Source: Mariaggregatimicrobium sp964498785 (GTDB taxonomy: Bacteria; Zhuqueibacterota; Zhuqueibacteria; Thermofontimicrobiales; Thiofontviventaceae). From it: a stretch of 38,946 nt of DNA. The translations under genes and the position numbers were made by a program. The stretch covers positions 1 to 38,946 of the forward strand of contig CAZCJL010000062.1 of assembly GCA_964498785.1 (NCBI GenBank). Direction: 5' to 3'. This document shows positions 22,928 through 30,100 of the stretch, in pieces (positions within the stretch are counted from its first letter, which is position 1; the number at the start of each line of letters is the position of its first letter). Under the pieces are notes generated by a model, which saw only the letters and a list, made by a program, of their open reading frames with translations, made no database searches and was not told the DNA's origin.

Positions 22928-25360
22928 TTAAAATTTGTATCCCATTTTAAAATAGAACACATACTGACCCTTTCTGGGGCTCACCAGCCGTTTATCTCCA
23001 TAACCATAAATTAATTCAATTGGTCCGATTGGTGATAAAAATTTAACACCAATTCCAGCGCCACGCATATAGTGGAAATTAACGGATTGATCAATCATGT
23101 CTGCACTGATGTGAAATGCAATATTAGAGATTATTTTAAAGAAAATATCTTTTTTATATTGAAATCGATAGTCAAAACGTGCAATTGCCAACCGGCTGGC
23201 AAAAAGTTGATCATATTTCATGCCGATAAAATCTTCAAAATACTTTTGGTTCATGAATTTATACACCGGAATATTCCCAAAACTTCTACCATAAAACCCA
23301 TATCCTCTTACAGTATGTTTTTTTCTGATCGTTCGGTAAATATCAGTTGCAAAAAAGAGTCGATGGTACCTTTCGTCTGAACGTAATTTTTTAAAACTCC
23401 CTTCATAATCTCCTGTAAATGAGAAACCATTTGCTGGCACGAGTACATCGTCGAGCAAATCTATATCGATATGCGTATGAAGTGTATGTAATTCGTTATC
23501 CCAGCCCGGAAACAATATCGGATCTGAAGGTGCAATTCGAGGGACGATGTTAAGATATTCCTGTTGATAGTCAATCTCCAAATTATAGGATTTGCCGAAC
23601 AGGAAGCCCAGTCCAATTCCGAATGTACTGGAACGATCTTTATAACTGGCAATTCGATTTCCCTGTTCATCAAATATATTTGTTGGAATATTCATAAAAT
23701 CAAAAAATAGAATTGGGTAAACAGGCATATTGAGAGCCCGTGAAGGATACGATATGCGAAATTTAGCTTTCTGGATCCCGGCAAATTGAATTTCATTTTC
23801 TAATCGAAGGCCAGGGATTAGAAAATTTGTCGCTTGAAGACTGACAATTGCTGTTAATTTAAGATGATTATCATAACGCATCCCCACGCGAAGCCGTCTT
23901 ATTGGCAATTCTTTAATAAACAATGTCAAATTGATCAGATTTTCGCCAATAGGTTGAATATCATACAGAATGCTTTCAAAATATCCCAGTCCATACATCC
24001 TCATAATGCGTTCGTTTAATAATTTCGTATCCAGGCGCTCACCGGGGCTAAATCCCAATAAGCGATAAATAAACATGAATGGCAGGTTTTTGTTATTCTC
24101 AATAAAGATAGTATTGATCACTGGTTTATCTATCTCTTTTACGCTAACCGTTACTTTTATGAGACTATCAGATGCTGGAATAACTTCGTAATCCACATTT
24201 TCAAAGAATTGAGTGGCCTTTAAATCGGCAATGTGTTGTTCCATGCTATCCGGATGAAAGATTTCATTTGGTTTAAAATTTAGCTTTTCATAAATAAAGT
24301 CAAACGGAAGAGTTGTTTGGCCTGTTATGTTTACCTGATAAATTTTAGGCCCGGGCACTAAAAAGGCTTCATTGGCAGGGTCGGATACAGTTCCTAACTT
24401 ATAGGTTTGTTTTAGCTGAATTAATTCCGGTAGTTTACTTTGGACGGCTTTTTCTCCTTCTAAAATAATGCCCCGGATTTTATTATTATCAAAATCTGCA
24501 GGGGTATAATTTCGCATATTTGGCTGGATGAGAATAGCCACATCTTGTAAATTTTCTTTTTTCCTTTTAATACCTAATAACGTAATTGTCTGATTTAAAA
24601 CAGCTATGGCATTATCAAGTTCTTTTTTGGAGAGTAGCGGACTTTCAACATCCTCGGCAATAATTATATCCGCGCCCATTGCTTTTACCACATCGACAGG
24701 TAAATTATTGCTAAAGCCGCCATCAATTAACAGCGAGTCGCCCCATTCCACAGGACTGAATACAGTTGGGATAGCCATTGTTGCTCGCATTGCCTTTGCA
24801 AGGGAACCATCTTTTAAAATAACTTCGTTGCCAGAAACGAGATCGATAGCTACGCAACGAAACGGGATTGGCAGTTGATCAAAATTTTCTACCCGTTCGT
24901 AAGGAAATGTTAAGCTCAAAAATAATAGCGCCACTTTTTGTCCATAGATTAGTCCGCTCGGAGTGACAGGTTTTACACCCTTCATGCCAAATTCAAGTTG
25001 GTACTTACCGGTTTCTTTCTTCTGGAAATAAGGCAAAATTTCCCGTTGCGGTTTGTCGGTAAATATTTCCTCCCAATCATTACGATAAACCAATTTTTCC
25101 AAATCCAATCCGCTATATCCGATTGCATATAAAGCGCCGGCTATCCCGCCCATACTTGTTCCAGCAATGTAATCAATAGGAATGTTTAACGAATCCAGCA
25201 TTTTTAAAAGAGGAATATGCGCAAATCCTTTTGCCCCGCCTCCGGATAGTACCAAACCAATTTTGGGACGTTGTCGAATCTCTTGTTGTTCCGAGTGGGA
25301 TGTTTTTAAAAATATTAGTGTAGAAAAAAGTGCAAGATAAATGATGTATTTATTTTTCAT
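22928..25360 (-). CDS. patatin-like phospholipase, type Vd autotransporter (PlpD-like) with two POTRA domains
   Basis: A signal peptide (about 1-23) leads into a patatin lipase domain (about 32-320): oxyanion loop SGGGAKG (39-45), nucleophile GTSMGG with Ser69, and catalytic DGG with Asp213. This is a Ser-Asp dyad that hydrolyses acyl esters of phospholipids. Next come two POTRA-like beta-alpha repeats (about 338-408 and 414-485), then a 16-strand-type Omp85/BamA-like barrel (about 488-810) ending in Tyr-Lys-Phe, as outer-membrane barrels do. The layout is that of PlpD and FplA, which present or release the lipase at the surface. Two POTRA units rather than one would be unusual. The ATG has an AGGA ribosome binding site, and a TATAAT lies close upstream (25381-25386 on the plus strand, as ATTATA). 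It is separately terminated from its upstream neighbour. Confidence 0.92.
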   Translation of the reverse strand: MKNKYIIYLALFSTLIFLKTSHSEQQEIRQRPKIGLVLSGGGAKGFAHIPLLKMLDSLNIPIDYIAGTSMGGIAGALYAIGYSGLDLEKLVYRNDWEEIFTDKPQREILPYFQKKETGKYQLEFGMKGVKPVTPSGLIYGQKVALLFLSLTFPYERVENFDQLPIPFRCVAIDLVSGNEVILKDGSLAKAMRATMAIPTVFSPVEWGDSLLIDGGFSNNLPVDVVKAMGADIIIAEDVESPLLSKKELDNAIAVLNQTITLLGIKRKKENLQDVAILIQPNMRNYTPADFDNNKIRGIILEGEKAVQSKLPELIQLKQTYKLGTVSDPANEAFLVPGPKIYQVNITGQTTLPFDFIYEKLNFKPNEIFHPDSMEQHIADLKATQFFENVDYEVIPASDSLIKVTVSVKEIDKPVINTIFIENNKNLPFMFIYRLLGFSPGERLDTKLLNERIMRMYGLGYFESILYDIQPIGENLINLTLFIKELPIRRLRVGMRYDNHLKLTAIVSLQATNFLIPGLRLENEIQFAGIQKAKFRISYPSRALNMPVYPILFFDFMNIPTNIFDEQGNRIASYKDRSSTFGIGLGFLFGKSYNLEIDYQQEYLNIVPRIAPSDPILFPGWDNELHTLHTHIDIDLLDDVLVPANGFSFTGDYEGSFKKLRSDERYHRLFFATDIYRTIRKKHTVRGYGFYGRSFGNIPVYKFMNQKYFEDFIGMKYDQLFASRLAIARFDYRFQYKKDIFFKIISNIAFHISADMIDQSVNFHYMRGAGIGVKFLSPIGPIELIYGYGDKRLVSPRKGQYVFYFKMGYKF

Positions 25361-25473
25361 TTAGTCCTGTTCCTTTGAATATTATACAAAGCTAAAAATA
25401 GATAAGACCACAAATTATTTGAAAGGATCAGGGTGATTTACGGATGAACGGACGTTCGAAAAATAGTATGAGC

Positions 25474-25529
25474 AAAAAACAGAAGGGGATCGCTGTCTGA
25501 CGGTTCAAGCGTTTTGTGGTGCGATCCCC
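25474..25529 (-). terminator. terminator of the transglutaminase-like gene
   Basis: On the minus strand GGGGATCGC (25521-25529) pairs with GCGATCCCC (25485-25493), nine perfect pairs around a 27-base loop. TTCTGTTTTTT follows (the A-run at 25474-25479 on the plus strand). The loop is longer than usual. Confidence 0.7.
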
Positions 25530-25542
25530 GCGCGTTCTCATT

Positions 25543-26973
25543 TTACTGAATAGTTTTCACATCAAAGTTATAATTCCACTGATCAAAGTATAGATTGCCC
25601 CCTTTCCATTCCACTTCCCCGCGCTGAAAGTCAATCGTTTCAGAGCGGTGGTGGATTTTCTCCGGGTAAAAATGTTGAGAATAATCGTCGTTCACAATAA
25701 GTCGATAACTGTCCATCCCGCCAATATAAAACCATTTTATTCGATCATCATTGGATTTTCGCAAGCCATAAGTTACGTCAACAGGTATCCATCCATGAGG
25801 TTCAAAATAGATTTCTCCCCAATCGTGCATTCCTTCCTCTCCTGGTTCAGTAACCCAGCCTGATTGCCATCGGGTTGGGATACCGTTCATGCGGCAGAGC
25901 GTCATAAGGAAAATGGTTTGCATTCCGCAGTCAGCATGTCGATTTTCGTACACATAATCACTCACATTGTAAAACGTGGAATATTCGCGCGCAGAAGCCC
26001 AGGGAATATTATCATCAATCCACTTAAAAATTTTCTGTGCAATGCGATACGGATTTTTTTCGTTGCCAACAATCTGTTGAGACAGTGATTTCAGTTTCCG
26101 CGTAAATATAATGTGCGGTGGTCGTTCGCTGATAAATGGTTTCAATGGCTCTGTTATTTCGGAAACAATGACCTTTTTGGGGGCAATCGGATGAAAAACA
26201 GCGTGACCAGTGTATTCAAAAATGACCTGAAATTCAGTTTTCCTGTCAGCGAATGCAATTTTTTCCAGATATATTGATCGTTGCAGAAAGCTGTCATTTT
26301 CAGTAATTAAGTAGCGTGCGGGTTCTGTGGAAATGAGTTTAATATCTGTTTGACGGTTATCGACTTCACGGGGATAGGGCAACCAACATCGCAAAGGTTC
26401 ACCGTCCGGTACAACATTTTCATTAACTGTCAGTGTGTATGTTACCCGAAAACGGCGCGGTTGGAGAGTCGATTTATTGGTTTGGTCAAAATCTGCCACG
26501 ATCTCGGCAACATGGGCGTCGAGGTCAAACGGGTCTGCTGGCTGTGGTTTTTTACTGTCGACCTGTTGTTTAATTTCTTTCGCTTTTTGGTTGATGCGAA
26601 ATAGATTGGGGCCGGCCCATTTGAAATATCGCTTCTTGCCATCAATGATTTTACATTCTAAGGATTTTTCAGCTTCCCATATCGCAAGATCTTCATCACT
26701 GACATTCGGAATATATTTTTTGATGTAATCGATAATATATTCCCGTGAACGAGTAAAATCTTTTTTGATACGATTCAGACGTTCAATTTCATAAGAGATA
26801 TCCTGTCGCATTTCTGGTGAAAGCTTTTGGTTGGTTGCCAATTCCATACGCATTAGTTTTTGGGCGGTTGAATATTCCCCGTGTTCGATCAATCGCTGGA
26901 ATTGCGGCGGTACTTGTGCAAATGAAGAAATAAATAAACAGATGAATATCGAAATAGTTATTTTTAATTTCAT
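25543..26973 (-). CDS. exported transglutaminase-like (papain-fold) protein
   Basis: A signal peptide (about 1-19) is followed by a helical N-terminal region (20-160, with several basic and acidic helices) and a beta domain (about 165-290). The transglutaminase core is at about 300-420. The catalytic triad is in place: Cys349 (DCGMQ), His383 (HDWGE) and Asp399 (PVDVTYG). The flanking motifs GIPTRW and GWVTEP are typical of the bacterial family. Bacterial members act as proteases, amidases or cross-linking enzymes; the substrate here is unknown. The signal peptide implies action in the periplasm or at the surface. No membrane segment follows the signal. The ribosome binding site is weak (GAGAGA). 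It lies between two other exported-protein genes on the same strand, but each is bounded by its own terminator, so this is a cluster and not a tight operon. Confidence 0.9.
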   Translation of the reverse strand: MKLKITISIFICLFISSFAQVPPQFQRLIEHGEYSTAQKLMRMELATNQKLSPEMRQDISYEIERLNRIKKDFTRSREYIIDYIKKYIPNVSDEDLAIWEAEKSLECKIIDGKKRYFKWAGPNLFRINQKAKEIKQQVDSKKPQPADPFDLDAHVAEIVADFDQTNKSTLQPRRFRVTYTLTVNENVVPDGEPLRCWLPYPREVDNRQTDIKLISTEPARYLITENDSFLQRSIYLEKIAFADRKTEFQVIFEYTGHAVFHPIAPKKVIVSEITEPLKPFISERPPHIIFTRKLKSLSQQIVGNEKNPYRIAQKIFKWIDDNIPWASAREYSTFYNVSDYVYENRHADCGMQTIFLMTLCRMNGIPTRWQSGWVTEPGEEGMHDWGEIYFEPHGWIPVDVTYGLRKSNDDRIKWFYIGGMDSYRLIVNDDYSQHFYPEKIHHRSETIDFQRGEVEWKGGNLYFDQWNYNFDVKTIQ

Positions 26974-27050
26974 AATATTCTCTCTAATTTGGTTTCAAGA
27001 TACACAACGCTAATGATGTTAAATGCAGGAGGGTAACAAAAAAATACTAT

Positions 27051-27085
27051 AAAAAAAGCCCTCCTCATTATATTTTCGGAGGGCT
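27051..27085 (-). terminator. terminator of the TatT-like gene
   Basis: On the minus strand AGCCCTCC (27078-27085) pairs with GGAGGGCT (27057-27064) around a 13-base loop, then a run of seven T residues (A-run at 27051-27057 on the plus strand, which shares its last A with the stem). It is a textbook intrinsic terminator ten bases beyond the stop codon. Confidence 0.9.
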
Positions 27086-27094
27086 TAAAAATTG

Positions 27095-27883
27095 CTATTT
27101 TTCCCATTCTGTCAATTTTTCTTTAACTTCTATTTTGATAGCAGCATCCTCGGCAATGCCCTCGATTACCTGGTTTGTTGACAGAATTTCTTTCATAAGT
27201 TGAATGGCGTCCTTTTTTTTATTTTTTTCATATAAGGCTTCGGCGAGAAATTGCTTTGTGGTCAAATTATCAGGAGCAATTTCAATGGCTTTTTGAAGTA
27301 ATTCAACAGCTTTATCCTTAGAAGGCCATCCAAGAATCAGGGGAATTTTGGGAGCTTTGAAATGAACTCGACCCAGAACCCGATATGCGCCAGCTTCATC
27401 AAACATCGGATCAATTTCAAGAACTTTTTCACAGCGATCTTTAATTTTTCCGGCAACTCCTTTTCGAGCTGCTTTTAGTATGCCGTATTCTTCTCCCCAA
27501 ACACCCCAGACAATGGCAGAAAACAGGTTTATTCCTTTCGACTCAGGAAACACCTTCAAATATTTTTCCCCAAGATTTTTGCCCATGTCGTAGATAGTTT
27601 TTTTCCACTCGCTATCGGTGGTTGAATATTTGCCCTTGTAATAATAAGCCCGCATCAATTTCCAGATGGCTTCTTCTTTTTTTGCACCGGTATTTTCATC
27701 AATTGCCTGTTTGTAAAGATCGATTGCCTTGTTGATATTCGTGCTATCAGCAAGAAGTGTTTGGTTGTCAAAATGTTCTCCCCTTAATTCGTATAAGCTA
27801 TCTGCCTGTTGAATTAACGCTTGAGCTGACAGACAGGATACGATTAATAGTGCCAGTAAAAAACTCTGAACAACAATTCTCAT
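27095..27883 (-). CDS. exported helical-repeat protein, TatT-like (TRAP transporter T-component)
   Basis: A signal peptide covers about residues 1-20, with a Cys at 17 that could be a lipidation site (VSCLSA). The mature part consists of TPR-like helix pairs. The segment from about 125 to 215 has the order VWGVWGEEYGIL..., then GAYRVLGRVHFKAP and SKDKAVELLQKAIEIAPDN, which resembles the TatT family. TatT (Tp0956 of Treponema) is a periplasmic lipoprotein that works with TRAP transporter solute receptors. No TRAP receptor or permease gene is in the window, so the link to transport is only by family. The start is well supported: AGGAGG lies a few bases upstream and a promoter candidate (27928-27956) sits at the right distance. 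Confidence 0.8.
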   Translation of the reverse strand: MRIVVQSFLLALLIVSCLSAQALIQQADSLYELRGEHFDNQTLLADSTNINKAIDLYKQAIDENTGAKKEEAIWKLMRAYYYKGKYSTTDSEWKKTIYDMGKNLGEKYLKVFPESKGINLFSAIVWGVWGEEYGILKAARKGVAGKIKDRCEKVLEIDPMFDEAGAYRVLGRVHFKAPKIPLILGWPSKDKAVELLQKAIEIAPDNLTTKQFLAEALYEKNKKKDAIQLMKEILSTNQVIEGIAEDAAIKIEVKEKLTEWEK

Positions 27884-27927
27884 TTTCCCTCCTTTGTTAT
27901 ACTATTAAAATAAAATATCTTACACGC

Positions 27928-27956
27928 AATATAATAAATGATAAAAACATTTGCAA
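27928..27956 (-). promoter_or_regulatory. promoter candidate for the TatT-like gene
   Basis: On the minus strand TTGCAA (27951-27956), a 17-bp spacer and TATATT (27928-27933) would give a leader of about 38 nt, with an AGGAGG ribosome binding site (27888-27893) in it. It is one of the best-placed promoters in the window. Confidence 0.6.
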
Positions 27957-28046
27957 CAATTTTTTAAAACTAAAGAAAATAATTTAACTTACCGATAATC
28001 TTTATGACAAAAAATTAATACTAATTTTATCGTTTGGGGTTATTCT

Positions 28047-28556
28047 ATGGAAAAAATAAGCATTGTACAAAGAAGAAGGAGGAACAAAGAAGTACAGACT
28101 GCGGCTTTAGCTCGAGCGAAACGTCGTGAGCAGATGAAAAAAGATGTGCATCAATACCTCGATGCGATTCACCAGAAAGGTGATGTGATTTCTGTGAGTG
28201 AGTCGACTGGAAGTGAGAATGAGGACATATTTGATGTCGCATTATCGCCCGATCAAGCACAGGAGTTGAATTCTCTTTTTGATTATAGTGAATTGATGAA
28301 AGGTAGCGCGGAAGAAGCAAATGTCAAAATCTATCGAAATGAAAATAATCAGGTAGTATTTCGATTTATGCTTCAATCGCAAAAATCACTTCAGATGCTT
28401 ACATCGGAAGATGTGTGCAATATGCTGAAAATCAGTCGCAGAACGCTGTATAAAAATGTTCACAACAACGAAATTACCAGTTATAAAATTGGTTCACAAT
28501 TAAGATTTCTTACCGAAGATATTATGGAATATTTCAGGAAATCAAAAAAAAAATAA
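28047..28556 (+). CDS. excisionase-family helix-turn-helix DNA-binding protein
   Basis: The C-terminal 50 residues (about 117-165) are a MerR/excisionase-type winged HTH: L-T-S-E-D-V, then MLKISRRTLYKNV, then the Y-K-I-G wing and D-I-M-E-Y-F. Such domains bind DNA as regulators or as architectural factors. The N-terminus (8-32) is very rich in Arg and Lys, the middle (45-75) is acidic, and residues 90-110 look like a small beta element. There is no integrase nearby, so a recombination role is not supported; a transcription factor is more likely. The start has GGGG eight bases upstream. The stop lies 19 nt before the ExeA-like ATPase gene, so both are probably one operon and may act together. 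Confidence 0.85.
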   Translation: MEKISIVQRRRRNKEVQTAALARAKRREQMKKDVHQYLDAIHQKGDVISVSESTGSENEDIFDVALSPDQAQELNSLFDYSELMKGSAEEANVKIYRNENNQVVFRFMLQSQKSLQMLTSEDVCNMLKISRRTLYKNVHNNEITSYKIGSQLRFLTEDIMEYFRKSKKK

Positions 28557-28575
28557 TAAAGTGGAGGTAATTTAA

Positions 28576-29805
28576 ATGTATTTAGATTATTGGGGACTAA
28601 CAAAACATGCTTTTAATAATACACCGGATCCGGGAATGTATTTCCCGATGCATGCGACAGTAGAAAATGCTGTGGCCGAACTTTTATTTGCAATTGAAGA
28701 AGGTGATGAATGTTTGGCTGTCGTTGTCGGAGAAGTTGGACTCGGTAAGACAATGTCCCTTCGTGTGACTCTCGATTCGTTGGAACAAGATAAATATCGG
28801 ATTGCTTTTGTGACGAACCCGGATTTAACGTTTCCGCAAATCATGAGAGAAATTATTGGGCAATTGACTAATGAGAATTGTACAATTAAAAACAAAGAAG
28901 CATTGCTGGAAAAATTCAACAAAATTTTGTTTGAAACAGCAGATGCAGGGAAGCGTGTGTTGATTTTTATTGACGAAGGTAATGCTATCAGACACATTAA
29001 TCTTCAAAGTCTGCGGTTGCTAACCAATATGCAGGAAGATGACCGCAATTTATTTACGATGATTTTAGCTGGTCAACCAGAGTTAGCTCGCAATCTGGAG
29101 CGTCCGCAAATGGCAAATTTATATCAGCGGATCGGTGTTTATTGTAAATTGCATAAAATGGAGTCTGAGGAAGTTGTTAAGGATTATATCGAACACCGAT
29201 TGGAATGTGCCGGTGCGAAGAAAAAAATATTTACAGATCAAGCCATAAAAAAAATTTGGGAGCATTCCGAATACGGCGTCCCACGTTTGGTAAATCGGAT
29301 GGCGAAGCTCGCATTGAAAGCTGGTGAAACGAATAAATTGGATGTAATTAACGAGGATGTTATTATTCAGATTGGCGAACGCTTTGCCAGGTCATCCGGA
29401 AAGCCCGCACAGACAGGCCCTGGTCGAAAAACAAGAAAAAAGAAGTCAGATCCGAAGATTACACCGGAAGTAAAAACTGAACAAGAACATCAGGTCAAGC
29501 AGCCTGTAACTATCGAATCTGTTCTGGAGAAGGTGGCTGCCCATGAGTTGGAACCAACGGCGGTTGTGAAAGAAAAAGAATCGGCGCCGGATAATATCAA
29601 GGTCGTGAATGATGCCGATGTAAGCCTTCCGCATGAAGCTACTGAGATGGATAATGGAGTAGAGACAAAAGAGAAATCTCATAGTGAATTAGTTAAGGAA
29701 AAAAAGAAAGAATTAAGCAAAGACGTGTCATCGGTTAAAGAAGTTCTGGGGCGTATGAAACAACGTCATCGCTCCATGCGAAATACAAATCTGTTTTTTA
29801 GATAA
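28576..29805 (+). CDS. ExeA/GspA-like AAA+ ATPase with charged C-terminal extension
   Basis: The protein begins with the family hallmark MYLDYWGLTKHAFNNTPDP and has Walker A GEVGLGKT (52-59), Walker B IFIDEGN (130-136), a sensor segment MILAGQPEL (162-170) and a helical lid ending near 275. ExeA-type ATPases take part in type II secretion assembly, exopolysaccharide export and, in related families, target selection in transposition. The usual C-terminal membrane and peptidoglycan-binding parts are missing. Instead residues 275-409 form a Lys/Glu/Pro-rich, probably disordered tail that ends in a basic patch, RMKQRHRSMRNTNLFFR. That suggests a cytoplasmic, possibly nucleic-acid-associated ATPase. 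GGAGGT supports the start. It is paired with the HTH gene upstream. No secretion genes or transposase lie nearby. Confidence 0.85.
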   Translation: MYLDYWGLTKHAFNNTPDPGMYFPMHATVENAVAELLFAIEEGDECLAVVVGEVGLGKTMSLRVTLDSLEQDKYRIAFVTNPDLTFPQIMREIIGQLTNENCTIKNKEALLEKFNKILFETADAGKRVLIFIDEGNAIRHINLQSLRLLTNMQEDDRNLFTMILAGQPELARNLERPQMANLYQRIGVYCKLHKMESEEVVKDYIEHRLECAGAKKKIFTDQAIKKIWEHSEYGVPRLVNRMAKLALKAGETNKLDVINEDVIIQIGERFARSSGKPAQTGPGRKTRKKKSDPKITPEVKTEQEHQVKQPVTIESVLEKVAAHELEPTAVVKEKESAPDNIKVVNDADVSLPHEATEMDNGVETKEKSHSELVKEKKKELSKDVSSVKEVLGRMKQRHRSMRNTNLFFR

Positions 29806-29911
29806 TTTACGAATTCTTATAAAGGATTACATGTTCAAATGCTGAATACCCGGGATTATCACGAAAGCATAGGGCTGTACCAAATTCAAAATTTTGTTAG
29901 GTCTTTTGTTG

Positions 29912-29941
29912 CAGCCCTTATATCTGGGCTGTTAATTTTCA
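29912..29941 (+). terminator. terminator candidate after the HTH-ATPase operon
   Basis: CAGCCC (29912-29917) and GGGCTG (29926-29931) form a six-pair GC-rich stem with an 8-base loop, followed by TTAATTTTC. It lies about 107 nt after the ATPase stop. The rest of the 295-base gap to 30100 holds a short open frame that I reject and nothing else I recognise. Confidence 0.6.
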
Positions 29942-30100
29942 GGATTGATTCGTGTGCGATAAGATTTCGTAAATTAAATGGATTATTTTTGGTTTCTGAG
30001 ATAGTGTTGACGTGCGCAATCCACTCAAAAATATAGAATTCATGTTGAATTTAATAATATTTTCGATTATCTTTATCATTTAATATGATAAAAATAATGA

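Noticed and set aside
28576..29805. Reading of the ExeA-like ATPase and HTH pair as a transposition or integration module
   Set aside because: No transposase, integrase, terminal repeats or target-site duplication is visible around the pair. The N-terminal sequence fits ExeA/GspA better than TniB or IstB.
29839..30036. 65-residue frame after the ExeA-like gene
   Set aside because: No ribosome binding site at a proper distance, and it spans a GC-rich hairpin that looks like a terminator (29912-29931).
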